Shown: in pieces, positions 49,400 through 57,862 of the stretch
Layout of the letters: each line of letters begins with the position of its first letter
How positions within the stretch are numbered: the stretch's first letter is position 1
Assembly: GCF_017874415.1 (NCBI RefSeq)
Contig: NZ_JAGGLM010000001.1
Coordinates: 434,001 to 498,000 of the forward strand
DNA: 64,000 bases
Source of the DNA: Clostridium algifaecis
GTDB taxonomy: Bacteria > Bacillota > Clostridia > Clostridiales > Clostridiaceae
Direction of reading: 5' to 3'
Translations under genes and position numbers: made by a program
The notes under the pieces: model-generated
What the model saw: the letters and a program-made list of their open reading frames with translations, nothing else
Told to the model about the DNA's origin: nothing
The model's database searches: none

Positions 49400-50224
49400 T
49401 TATCTATTAGTTACTTCTTGACTACCTATGCCATTAATATATTCAGATAATATATTTTTCAAATTAAGTACATCTTTCATTTCATAATATCCTGATTTTC
49501 TATAAATATAATTTATTGCATTAATAGCTCCCGCCGAAAAAGCTTTTCTTGAAAAAGATTCGTGGCTTATTTTTATTTGGTCTTCATCACCAATTATGAA
49601 AACCTCGTGTTTACCTACCACACTTCCAGCACGTATTGCATTTATAGGAACAGATTTATTATATATTCCTGAAGCCTCAAGACCTTGTTTTATTTCATGT
49701 GACAACTTTAATGCGGTACCCGAAGGTGCATCTTTTTTATCTTTATGGTGAATTTCCAAAATTTGAAAATCATAATTATTTAATATAGTAGCCGCAATAT
49801 TACTTAATAACATTATTACATTTACACCTAAGGTTATATTTGGTGCATAAACCATACCATTTTTAAATTTATAACAAATATCTTGTAACTTATTTATGTC
49901 CTCATTGACAAAGCCTGTAGTGCCTATAATCATATTAATTTTCATCTTTGATAGTATAAGTGAATTTTTCATAGTTGCTGATGGTTTTGAAAAATCAACT
50001 ACAACATCGGGTTTAGTTTTAAAAATAGTAGTTTCTAATTCATCAGAACTACTTATTTTTACGTTAGTTTCTTTATTTCCTAGTAATGCACCTAAGCTCA
50101 TTCCTTTTTTTATGCTTTGAGGACTACATATTGCTGCCACAATTTCCATGTTATTCTGCTCTAAAATACTGTTTGCAATACATTTCCCGGTTCTCCCTAA
50201 TCCTATTAATCCTACTTTAATCAA
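49400..50224 (-). CDS. dapB: 4-hydroxy-tetrahydrodipicolinate reductase
   Basis: A 274-residue enzyme of the lysine and dipicolinate pathway. It has VGLIGLGRTGKCIANSILEQ (Rossmann start), VVDFSKPSATMKN, IGTTGFVNEDINKL, NITLGVNVIMLLS and the catalytic EIHHKDKKDAPSGTA. It stands alone, not in a dap operon, and reads away from the BusR-like gene. It is somewhat longer and more diverged than the clostridial housekeeping DapB, so it may be a second copy serving dipicolinate synthesis. That is conjecture. Confidence 0.9.
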   Translation of the reverse strand: MIKVGLIGLGRTGKCIANSILEQNNMEIVAAICSPQSIKKGMSLGALLGNKETNVKISSSDELETTIFKTKPDVVVDFSKPSATMKNSLILSKMKINMIIGTTGFVNEDINKLQDICYKFKNGMVYAPNITLGVNVIMLLSNIAATILNNYDFQILEIHHKDKKDAPSGTALKLSHEIKQGLEASGIYNKSVPINAIRAGSVVGKHEVFIIGDEDQIKISHESFSRKAFSAGAINAINYIYRKSGYYEMKDVLNLKNILSEYINGIGSQEVTNR

Positions 50225-50424
50225 ATTACTACCTCCTCTTCAAAATAAGTAACAACTTTATTATATCATTTAAGTTGCTACTTGTCATTATATTTGTTAT
50301 GCCTTTTTCTTTACCATAAATTTTGAAATTATTATTTACATAGTCTTAATAATAACTTATACTAATTGTTGACTTAAGTGATAATATTAAAATTTTTAGG
50401 TACTACTTTAGACAATATATTGAA

Positions 50425-50470
50425 GGGAGGCTTTACTTCAAGGCATATATGCCCTGAAGTAAAATTTAAG
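50425..50470 (+). promoter_or_regulatory. Shine-Dalgarno, 32-base palindrome, start codon
   Basis: GGGAGG (50425-50430) is followed one base later by TTTACTTCA-A-GGCATATATGCC-C-TGAAGTAAA (50432-50463), a near-perfect inverted repeat, then seven bases and ATG 50471. Looping out the hairpin leaves eight bases between the ribosome binding site and the start. The same palindrome could be a DNA operator for the GntR-type product. Confidence 0.6.
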
Positions 50471-51109
50471 ATGTCATCAGAATATGTGGCAAAATCTGTT
50501 TATCAAAAAATAGCAATTGATATAGCTAATAGAATATTAAATGGTGATTTTTCTATTGGTGATAAACTTCACGGAAGGTCATCATTATCAAGTCTTTATA
50601 ATGTTTCTCCTGAAACTATAAGAAGAGCTATTATTCTTTTAAATGAAATGGATATAGTAGAAGTAAAAAGAGGCAGCGGGATTATTATTAGATCAGTTGA
50701 TAAATGTGTACAATTTATAGATAAATTTAAGAGTATGGATTCTATAAACTCATCTAAAAATAAAATCTTAGATTTACTAGATAAAAAAAAGAAATTAGAA
50801 AAAGAAATTGATATGAAAATCAATGACCTTATAGATTACTCAAATAGATTTGTCAATATCAATCCTTTTATACCATTTGAATTTAAAATATATACGGGGC
50901 TTAGTATTATAGGTAAGACTGTATCCGAAAGTAAATTCTGGCAAAATACAAATGCTACTGTAGTAGGAATAAGAAGAAACGGTAATTTAATACTTTCTCC
51001 AGGACCTAATAGTATATTTAAAGAAAATGATATTTTTTTAGTAATAGGTGAAGAGGATGTATACACTAAGGTTAAAAAATTCCTTTATGGAGGAAATAAG
51101 CACATTTAG
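50471..51109 (+). CDS. busR: GntR-type regulator with RCK_C domain (BusR-like)
   Basis: A 212-residue protein. The N-terminal GntR winged helix (DKLHGRSSLSSLYNVSPETI near residue 38) is followed by a Lys/Glu-rich coiled coil (about 95-125) and a C-terminal TrkA_C/RCK_C domain (VGIRRNGNLILSPGPNSIF near residue 172). This is the layout of BusR, which binds cyclic di-AMP through RCK_C and represses osmolyte uptake in lactic acid bacteria. Here no betaine transporter is adjacent, so the target is unknown. ATG 50471 fits the usual GntR start. The frame upstream to 50378 runs through the palindrome. Confidence 0.82.
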   Translation: MSSEYVAKSVYQKIAIDIANRILNGDFSIGDKLHGRSSLSSLYNVSPETIRRAIILLNEMDIVEVKRGSGIIIRSVDKCVQFIDKFKSMDSINSSKNKILDLLDKKKKLEKEIDMKINDLIDYSNRFVNINPFIPFEFKIYTGLSIIGKTVSESKFWQNTNATVVGIRRNGNLILSPGPNSIFKENDIFLVIGEEDVYTKVKKFLYGGNKHI

Positions 51110-51136
51110 TAAAATATAATTTAAGGTGGTAATATT

Positions 51137-51192
51137 ATGGGATATAATATTAAATTCAAAAATTGTTAAGGTAAAAAGACAATTCTTATAGA
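51137..51192 (+). pseudogene. Degenerate copy of the DUF3892 gene 5' end
   Basis: AAATTCAAAAATTGTTAAGG followed by TAAAAAGAC closely matches the 5' end of the DUF3892 gene at about 39952. Here the frame from ATG 51137, behind AAGGTGG, meets a TAA after ten codons, and similarity stops after about 30 bases. Confidence 0.4.
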
Positions 51193-51201
51193 AAAAATCT
51201 C

Positions 51202-51246
51202 AAAAAAGTAGTAGCCCCGTACACAAATGGTTGCTACTACTTTTTA
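51202..51246. terminator. Strong terminator
   Basis: AAAAAGTAGTAGC pairs with GCTACTACTTTTT around a 16-base loop. It ends transcription between the BusR-like gene and the convergent hemerythrin gene. Confidence 0.85.
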
Positions 51247-51275
51247 TCTAATTATTCAATTGTGATTTCAAATAA

Positions 51276-51689
51276 TTAATCAACAGTTTTTAAAAATACT
51301 GCATATTGTCTATCCGCTACCATGATATGCTGAGTAATCCACTGTGATAAAAACTCTATAATCTCTAATATTACTTTTCTTTGATTGTCATCTAAGTCTT
51401 CTCTAGAAGCTACTTCATTTATTTTATATATATAAAATCCATGTTCTTCTTCTTGCTCATGGATATGACCATAGTTATATTTTTTTAGCATATTTTCTTC
51501 ATATTCAAAATGATATTTTGTATAATCTAAAAGTTCATCGATTATTGTCATTATTTCATCATATCTATCATATCCATCATCTAATATTGCAATATCATAT
51601 GCTTTCTTTCCTATTGCCATAAGTTGTTTATGCTGATTATCAATTTCCTCAATATTTAAGCTATACTTTTCATTCCATTCAAATGCCAT
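51276..51689 (-). CDS. Bacteriohemerythrin
   Basis: A 137-residue single-domain hemerythrin. All iron ligands are visible: His in EIDNQHKQL, HFEYEENML, the HIHEQEEEH pair and WITQHIMVADRQY. Such proteins bind oxygen at a di-iron site and may store, sense or scavenge it in anaerobes. ATG 51689 follows GAGAGG. The ATG at 51707 lies before that site. Confidence 0.92.
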   Translation of the reverse strand: MAFEWNEKYSLNIEEIDNQHKQLMAIGKKAYDIAILDDGYDRYDEIMTIIDELLDYTKYHFEYEENMLKKYNYGHIHEQEEEHGFYIYKINEVASREDLDDNQRKVILEIIEFLSQWITQHIMVADRQYAVFLKTVD

Positions 51690-51939
51690 TTTATTCGCCT
51701 CTCTCATTTAATAATAACTGTTATTATTAAATAAATTTTATCAAATATATTCGATAAATGCAAGTATATATTATAAATTTAGAATTACTTTCACAAATAA
51801 ATTTTTGATGAATAAAACAACTAAAAATAGGATTTAATTAATCATTTAGTCATAAGCTTTACTAAATGGTAACATAAGTTACATACTTTTACCACTAATA
51901 GACGTATACTATGATTAAGAAATTTAAGGAGGTAAAAAT

Positions 51940-52275
51940 ATGAATAGCTTAATTAAAAATATAGAATTTTCAAAGGTAATTAATCTACAAAACTTAATAT
52001 CATATCAGGAAAGCCAGGTTATAAGTAGAACTATTGCCCAGATACCTTCTGCAAATATTACTCTATTCTCACTGGATAAAGGAGAAGGTATAAGCACACA
52101 TGTAACTTCTGGAGACGCTATGGTTCAAATATTGGATGGTACAGCTGAAATTACAATAGGCAATGATATTTTTACTGTTAAGGCAGGTGAAACAATAATA
52201 ATGCCTTCTGATATTCCTCATGGACTTGAAGCTCCTGAAAGGTTTAAAATGCTTCTAACTGTCATAAAACGCTAA
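51940..52275 (+). CDS. Cupin-domain protein
   Basis: A 111-residue single cupin. Motif 1 is around GISTHVTSGDAMVQILDGTA and motif 2 around GETIIMPSDIPHGLEAPE, giving the usual metal-binding histidines in part (H in STHVTSG and H in IPHGL). TTAAGGAGG precedes the ATG. It is followed 27 bases later by an HHE-domain gene, probably in one transcript. The ligand is unknown. Confidence 0.85.
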   Translation: MNSLIKNIEFSKVINLQNLISYQESQVISRTIAQIPSANITLFSLDKGEGISTHVTSGDAMVQILDGTAEITIGNDIFTVKAGETIIMPSDIPHGLEAPERFKMLLTVIKR

Positions 52276-52302
52276 ATAATACTTTTTGATGAGGTGATTA
52301 TC

Positions 52303-52707
52303 GTGGATGTTAAAAATCTTAAAAGACAACATAGTGAAATCATGCATTTAGCTACTTATATATTAAATAATATTGAAAAATCTACTGTAGAACAAAATGT
52401 TCATGAAATTGTTAAAAGTATAAATACTATCACCGGTAAACTTAAAATACATTTATTAAATGAGGATAAATATTTGTATCCACAACTTTTAAAAAGTTCA
52501 AACATAGAATTAAATACATTTGGTAAAAAATATTATGAAGAAATGAAAAAAGTTACTGAAGTGTATGAAAATTATAAATTAAAATATAATACTGTTAGCA
52601 AGATTGAACAAAATGTAAGTAATTTTAATAAAGATACAAAACAAGTGTTTAAATTATTATCAAATAGAGTGGATAAAGAGGAAAAAGAATTATATTCATT
52701 ATTATGA
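52303..52707 (+). CDS. Hemerythrin-like (HHE) helical protein
   Basis: A 134-residue all-helical protein with part of an HHE cation-binding pattern: NLKRQHSEIMHLATYI, LKIHLLNEDKYLYPQLL and KEEKELYSLL. GTG 52303 follows GAGGTG. It sits behind the cupin gene and near a bacteriohemerythrin gene, suggesting a local oxygen or nitric-oxide response set, but no regulator is linked. Not all hemerythrin ligands are obvious. Confidence 0.7.
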   Translation: MDVKNLKRQHSEIMHLATYILNNIEKSTVEQNVHEIVKSINTITGKLKIHLLNEDKYLYPQLLKSSNIELNTFGKKYYEEMKKVTEVYENYKLKYNTVSKIEQNVSNFNKDTKQVFKLLSNRVDKEEKELYSLL

Positions 52708-52810
52708 TAATTTAGCTTTTCTTCTTCAAATTCAATTAGTAGCTATTCCAGATGTTAAAAGGTTAAAGCATTTAACAAAATTTCACTTTTTTCTAAAACA
52801 AATTAAAATA

Positions 52811-52857
52811 GGGCTATGTCTCCGATGATTTTTAGCCATTTTGTGAGACATAGACTC
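52811..52857 (+). repeat. Hairpin repeat with conserved loop, copy B
   Basis: GGGCTATGTCTC pairs with GAGACATAGACTC, and the loop contains ATGATTTTTAGCCATTTTG as in copy A (40197-40242). It lies between the convergent HHE gene and histidine kinase gene. Confidence 0.65.
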
Positions 52858-52882
52858 TTTGTTAAAATGCACTCAATAAATA

Positions 52883-54265
52883 TTATTTATTCGATATATC
52901 CAACGGTATTTTTAATACTACCCTTGCGCCGCCAATTTCTTCAGAATTAGATAGTTCCATAAAGCCTCCGTGCAGCTTTATAAATGAATTTGTAATAAAT
53001 AATCCCATGCCATAATGATTCTTTGAATTTCTACTCTTATCTCCTCTATAAAACTGTTCTGCTGCAGATTTTAAATCTTCCTTTGAAAATCCATTTCCGC
53101 TGTCTTCAATTACAAATTCAAGTACTTTTTCACATCCACAAATCTTAAAGATGAGTTTACCATATTTAGGAGAATACTCAATTGCATTTGAAATAACATT
53201 CATAATAGCTCTGTATAAAAGTTCCTCGTCTGCATAGAAAAAGTCAGGTATATTTTCCACATTATTTATGAGTTCAAGGTTTTTTTCAGTAGTCAGGGCC
53301 TTTTCCTTATCTACAATTTTTTTAAAAAATACTTTAGTCTCTATTTCAGCTGGTTTTAAAATGAGCATATCCTCTGACTTTGTCATATCTATAAGCAATC
53401 TTAAATATTTCTGAATTTCATCTGCACTTTTTAAAATATAATCATTGCATTTTATATTGTAAGCTTCAGTGCTGCTTTCTTTAATTAATTCTGCATTTCC
53501 CTTTATTATAGTAAGTGGTGTTTTTATATCATGTGCCAGTGCAGAAATCTGATTTTTTCTTGATTTTTCTATATCCCACTGATTTTCTAAAGACTCTTTT
53601 AAGGCATTTTTCATATCATTTAAAGAATCAATGACTTCTTCAATTTCACGAATGCTTGAATGTTTTGGTTCAAAGTTAAGATCTTTTCTTTTTATGTTAT
53701 CTGACACTTCAATTAAGATTTTCATCTCTTTAGAAATATATCTGGCAAATACTACAGATAGTAGAACTACTTCTCCTACAAAGAGCAACACAAATAGAAC
53801 AACTCCAAATGATCCTGCATTTAGTAAATATTTTCTAAGCAATGGACTATTAAATTGTGTCTTAATAGAATATTGTACAATACAAATATCTTTTTTCCTA
53901 TAAAACGCCTTATAAAAACGATCTCCAAATATATTATTTTGATTATTTTTTATAGCAGTCCATGCTTCTTCAGATTGTTTAACTGTAAAATTTCCATAGA
54001 GCATATTTCCTCCTTTATTATATACACCATAATTACAGCCTTCAGGTATTAAATTTTTATTCACCTTATCTACTTTCAAAATTGCGCTATTGTTTTCCTC
54101 AAGTTTTTGCTCAGAGTAATTAGCAGGTAATATAATATGGTTTTCAATCATTATAGTAAATAAAAATAAATATACTGTTATAAGTAAAATTGTTGCAAGA
54201 CCGAAGTATAAAATATACCTGATAAATATACATTTTAAACTTTTTTTACCTCTTATTAAACCCAT
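52883..54265 (-). CDS. Sensor histidine kinase (CprK-like)
   Basis: A 460-residue kinase with an N-terminal membrane helix (about 10-35), an extracytoplasmic domain of about 110 residues, a second helix (GVVLFVLLFVGEVVLLSVVF), a HAMP-like linker, the phospho-acceptor His in ALAHDIKTPLTIIKGNAEL, and the ATPase boxes NVISNAIEYSP, EDSGNGFSKEDL and GMGLFITNSFIKLHGG. The layout suits cell-envelope stress or lantibiotic sensing. ATG 54265 follows GGGGGAT and overlaps the response-regulator gene by ten bases. Confidence 0.9.
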   Translation of the reverse strand: MGLIRGKKSLKCIFIRYILYFGLATILLITVYLFLFTIMIENHIILPANYSEQKLEENNSAILKVDKVNKNLIPEGCNYGVYNKGGNMLYGNFTVKQSEEAWTAIKNNQNNIFGDRFYKAFYRKKDICIVQYSIKTQFNSPLLRKYLLNAGSFGVVLFVLLFVGEVVLLSVVFARYISKEMKILIEVSDNIKRKDLNFEPKHSSIREIEEVIDSLNDMKNALKESLENQWDIEKSRKNQISALAHDIKTPLTIIKGNAELIKESSTEAYNIKCNDYILKSADEIQKYLRLLIDMTKSEDMLILKPAEIETKVFFKKIVDKEKALTTEKNLELINNVENIPDFFYADEELLYRAIMNVISNAIEYSPKYGKLIFKICGCEKVLEFVIEDSGNGFSKEDLKSAAEQFYRGDKSRNSKNHYGMGLFITNSFIKLHGGFMELSNSEEIGGARVVLKIPLDISNK

Positions 54266-54915
54266 TTGTATCCAATCCCCCAAACTGTTTCAATTGGAGA
54301 ACAGCCTACCTTACCAAACTTTGCCCTTATATTCTTTATATGTTCGACAATGGCTGAACTATCACTTTCACCATCAAATCCAAATATGGCTTCATATATC
54401 TTTTCTTTTGAAAATACTTGTCCATGATTTATGGCAAGGAATTCACTGATTTCATATTCGCTCTTTGTCAGATGAATAAGCTTGTCTTCTACAAATGCTT
54501 CTTTTGCTGAAAGCTTGAACTTTACTCCAGATACAACAAAACTATTGTGTTTTTCCCTGTGTTCCCTTCTAAGGTGTGCTGCTACTCTTGAGCGAAGCTC
54601 ATTAATTCCAAATGGCTTCGTAATGTAATCATCGCCGCCCATACCAAGCCCCTTTACAATGTCTTCTTCCATAGTCTTTGCAGTTAAGAATAAGATAGGA
54701 CAATCTACTAAATCACGAATACTCTTGCAAAGGGTAAAGCCATCTATATTTGGCATCATAACATCAAGTAAAATCAAGTCATAATCCATGCATTTCTCAA
54801 CAGGAAATGTTGAAAAATCACTAACAGTAGTAACACTATGACCTTCTCTTGAAAGTGCTGCTTTTATAATTTCAAGAATACCTTCTTCATCATCAACTGC
54901 AAGTACATTTGCCAT
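54256..54915 (-). CDS. OmpR-family response regulator (CprR-like)
   Basis: A 219-residue regulator. The receiver domain has VDDEEG at the N-terminus, the phospho-acceptor Asp in LILLDVMMPNIDGF near residue 52 and the Lys in DDYITKPFGINEL. The winged-helix output domain ends in WGIGYKWV. It follows the ABC transporter genes on the same strand and overlaps its kinase, so it is expected to control the transporter. Confidence 0.93.
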   Translation of the reverse strand: MANVLAVDDEEGILEIIKAALSREGHSVTTVSDFSTFPVEKCMDYDLILLDVMMPNIDGFTLCKSIRDLVDCPILFLTAKTMEEDIVKGLGMGGDDYITKPFGINELRSRVAAHLRREHREKHNSFVVSGVKFKLSAKEAFVEDKLIHLTKSEYEISEFLAINHGQVFSKEKIYEAIFGFDGESDSSAIVEHIKNIRAKFGKVGCSPIETVWGIGYKWV

Positions 54916-54929
54916 AATATCGCTTCCTT

Positions 54930-55682
54930 TTAATTTTCACTTCTTCCCTCAAAATAGTTATACCATAAAAAACTTACTAAAAGTAGTAAAATAGTTGCAG
55001 CCAGACAAATATATATTCCACTTTTAAATTCATTCATTAAAAATAAATTCTTACCGTTATCAATTTTTAAAGTAATATAATAACCAGGTATTCTACAGCC
55101 CCAGCTGCATGGAAACCATTTCCAAAATATATCTCCAAGTCCTGTAATCATAAGTGCTGTAATCAAGCTTTCTACTATTCCAAGTCCTATAGAAGCTCCA
55201 CTTCCAAATCTAAAACTGCACAATAAATGTAATAAATATGAAAAAATTTCACAAAACAACAAAATTAAAATTATCTTTTCATAAAAAACAGCACTAAATA
55301 CATTTTCATGAGCCAAAAATTCTAATCCCAAACCTAAAATACCAATAGCAGTAATTAGAGAACCTAATCCCATAATTAGTAACATACACAATTTGCTGAA
55401 AAACTTGAGCATTTTATGTCTTGCCATCAAAAGTTCCTGAAAATTTCCTGCATCAGCTTCTTGCTCTACAGTCATGGCACATACAACGCCAATTATTAGT
55501 GGAAATCCCATTGATAAAACTTGTATATACAATCCTATTTTATCTGAAATTAAAGGAGAAGCTGTGTAGTATGCTACAAACATCACTGAAATTAATATAG
55601 GAACTACAACATGTATCCACATTATTGAAGTACGTCGTATCTTTTGAAAATCTGATTTTATAAATTTAAAAAGCATTCCCAT
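54930..55682 (-). CDS. ABC-2 type permease of peptide resistance transporter (CprC-like)
   Basis: A 250-residue membrane protein with about six helices, similar in layout to EpiG/MutG-type lantibiotic immunity permeases. TVEQEADAGNFQELLMARHK after the first two helices is the typical cytoplasmic loop of this family. ATG 55682 follows AGGAGG and begins one base after the stop of the sister permease. It probably pairs with that permease and the ATPase. Confidence 0.85.
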   Translation of the reverse strand: MGMLFKFIKSDFQKIRRTSIMWIHVVVPILISVMFVAYYTASPLISDKIGLYIQVLSMGFPLIIGVVCAMTVEQEADAGNFQELLMARHKMLKFFSKLCMLLIMGLGSLITAIGILGLGLEFLAHENVFSAVFYEKIILILLFCEIFSYLLHLLCSFRFGSGASIGLGIVESLITALMITGLGDIFWKWFPCSWGCRIPGYYITLKIDNGKNLFLMNEFKSGIYICLAATILLLLVSFLWYNYFEGRSEN

Positions 55683-55683
55683 A

Positions 55684-56436
55684 TTACTTTGCCTCCTGTC
55701 CCTCATACCATTTTGCAGTTAAAATCGTAAGTATGGCAAATAAAACTAATGTAATTATAATTCCAGGCAAAATAACACTACTTGATAATAGCTCTGATCT
55801 GAACGTAGTACTTCCTTGAACAGCTGGAAGCCCATTTGGGAGAACCTTTATAATCGGACACATTAACCTTGATGGAACTGCATATGGTATTATCCACATC
55901 ACATCTTTAACAGCAAGTATTATTCCTAATATAAGGTAAGTAATAATATTAATTAATATTGTTGGAAACATTCCAATTTTACTTCCTAAAAATAGGCAAA
56001 GTGGTATCTGCCATAAAAAAGTTACAATCAAAACCAGGCTTCCTAATACTGCGTTTGTAATTGGAATTATTCCTAGTTTTCCAAAATGTAAAACATCACC
56101 AATGATTACACTTCCAATTAAATGAATTATAGAAGCAAAAGCAATCATAAGCATGCATACAAGTACTTTAGATATCCACACTTTTTTAAGATCTATTGGA
56201 AGTGAAAGCACTGCCATGTTTTTCATTTTTTTATCTTTGACAGCAGCTAAAGTGCATAACAAAGATACCATTCCAGGAAGCAGCATCGAATACCACCAGT
56301 TATAAGAATCTATTTCAAAATACGCAGGTGTTAATCCCAGTGGAAAAAGTATTGCAAAAATTGGTGCCAGAAAAATAAGCTTTCCTATAAATGTATGCTT
56401 TGTTTTCAAATATTCTGATTTAAAATAAGCCCCCAT
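55684..56436 (-). CDS. ABC-2 type permease of peptide resistance transporter (CprB-like)
   Basis: A 250-residue membrane protein with about six helices, resembling EpiE/MutE-type immunity permeases. YNWWYSMLLPGMVSLLCTLA and KDKKMKNMAVLSLPIDLKKV are the conserved helix and loop. ATG 56436 follows GGAAGG and starts two bases after the ATPase stop. The ABC, two-permease, regulator and kinase order is that of CprABC-RK in Clostridioides difficile, which removes lantibiotics from the membrane. Confidence 0.85.
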   Translation of the reverse strand: MGAYFKSEYLKTKHTFIGKLIFLAPIFAILFPLGLTPAYFEIDSYNWWYSMLLPGMVSLLCTLAAVKDKKMKNMAVLSLPIDLKKVWISKVLVCMLMIAFASIIHLIGSVIIGDVLHFGKLGIIPITNAVLGSLVLIVTFLWQIPLCLFLGSKIGMFPTILINIITYLILGIILAVKDVMWIIPYAVPSRLMCPIIKVLPNGLPAVQGSTTFRSELLSSSVILPGIIITLVLFAILTILTAKWYEGQEAK

Positions 56437-56437
56437 A

Positions 56438-57145
56438 TTATTCACCTTCCTTCCTATATTTTCCCGCAACTTCTATAAATAGTTTTTCAAGGTCTTCTCC
56501 CTTTTTCATATCTCCCTCATATCCTAAAATTCCACCTGAAATAATTCCAATTTCGTGAGCTACCTGCTCAACTTCACTTAATATGTGACTTGACAGTATT
56601 ACCGTAATCCCTTGATTTGGAAAAGATCGAATCAATTCACGAAGTTCTTGTATACCAAAAGGATCTAGTCCATTAGTGGGTTCATCTAGAATTAAAAGCT
56701 TTGGATTGTTTAAAATAGCAATTGCAATTCCAAGTCTCTGCTTCATTCCCATAGAAAATTGATATGCTCTTTTTTTACCTGTATTCTTCAAGTCGACTAT
56801 ATCAAGGACTTCATCAATTCTCTTATCAGACAGCCCTAAAACTGTTGTACGCACTTTTAAATTTTCCTTTGCAGTAAGATTTCCATAAAGAGGTGCACCT
56901 TCAATTAAAGCTCCAACATTTCTTAAATCATTTCTACTCCACTTATGGCCATCAAACAAAATTTCTCCACTACTTGAACGCAGCATTCCGGTTATCATCT
57001 TCAATGTTGTAGACTTTCCTGCTCCATTTGGTCCAAGCAATCCATAAATAGAATTTTTCTTGACTTTAAGTGATATGTTATTCACTGCCATTTGTCCTTT
57101 GAAATTTTTACAAAGATCTCTAGTCTCTAAAATTAAATCATTCAT
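56438..57145 (-). CDS. ABC transporter ATPase (CprA/bacitracin-lantibiotic type)
   Basis: A 235-residue ATPase. Walker A is GLLGPNGAGKSTTLKMITG, the signature is QFSMGMKQRLGIAIA, Walker B is LLILDEPTNGLDPFG, and the switch His lies in VILSSHILSEVE. It belongs to the BcrA/NukF/EpiF group. ATG 57145 is nine bases from AGGAGG. The ATG at 57163 precedes that site. It is the first gene of the five-gene module. Confidence 0.92.
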   Translation of the reverse strand: MNDLILETRDLCKNFKGQMAVNNISLKVKKNSIYGLLGPNGAGKSTTLKMITGMLRSSSGEILFDGHKWSRNDLRNVGALIEGAPLYGNLTAKENLKVRTTVLGLSDKRIDEVLDIVDLKNTGKKRAYQFSMGMKQRLGIAIAILNNPKLLILDEPTNGLDPFGIQELRELIRSFPNQGITVILSSHILSEVEQVAHEIGIISGGILGYEGDMKKGEDLEKLFIEVAGKYRKEGE

Positions 57146-57362
57146 TGTAATCGTCCTCCTCATTTAATTACATGATAATTCATAATTATAAGGATTTTAT
57201 AAGGAATGAAAGAAGATGAACTTAAATTACTAAATTAAATATACTTTATTTAAAAACAGTTATTAATATTTAAAAAAATTATTGTGAAAGAATAAACTTT
57301 AATTGTGAATTAAGTTTGGAGTAATAAGGTATGAAAGATCTTCATAAGAAAATTTATTATAT

Positions 57363-57398
57363 AAAAATCCCTTAGACTATAATATCTAAGGGATAAAA
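57363..57398 (-). terminator. Terminator after the cold-shock gene
   Basis: ATCCCTTAGA pairs with TCTAAGGGAT, followed on the minus strand by a T run. Confidence 0.8.
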
Positions 57399-57408
57399 TA
57401 TTTGCTAA

Positions 57409-57606
57409 TTAAAGAATAGTAATATTTTCTGCTTGAGGTCCTTTTTGTCCTTCAGCTACATCATAAGTAACTTTCTGACCTTCTTCAAGTGTCTTATAAC
57501 CGTCTTTATTTATTTGGGAAAAATGTGCGAAAACATCTTTTCCATCTTCTCCTGTAATAAATCCAAATCCTTTGTCTGAATTAAACCATTTAACTGTACC
57601 AGTCAT
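57409..57606 (-). CDS. csp: Cold-shock protein
   Basis: A 65-residue OB-fold RNA chaperone. RNP1 is [11 protein letters not shown] and RNP2 [11 protein letters not shown] 57606 ([13 protein letters not shown]) is ten bases from GGAGG. The ATG at 57615 is one base from it and unlikely. A long AT-rich leader of more than 150 bases lies upstream, as is common for temperature-controlled csp genes. Confidence 0.95.
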   Translation of the reverse strand: MTGTVKWFNSDKGFGFITGEDGKDVFAHFSQINKDGYKTLEEGQKVTYDVAEGQKGPQAENITIL

Positions 57607-57862
57607 ATACTGCATACCTCCGAAATTTTATTTTCTTAAACTCTTTGTAATAATCCACCAATAAAATTTCGATATTAATATATTTATAAGTATTAATTGA
57701 AATATATCTGTGTGTTAATTAATTACGATTCATTTAAGCACTTATTACAATATCATATTTTATTATATAAAGCAAGTTATTTTTTAAAAATATTTATATA
57801 ATGTAACTTAAGCAATAATTAATGAATATTATATTGTGTATCACTTTAGAGAGAGAATAATT

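Noticed and set aside
57334-57376. 13-codon ORF starting MKDLHKKIYY downstream of the csp gene
   Set aside because: It runs into the csp terminator hairpin and has only a weak GGAG. Chance is likely.
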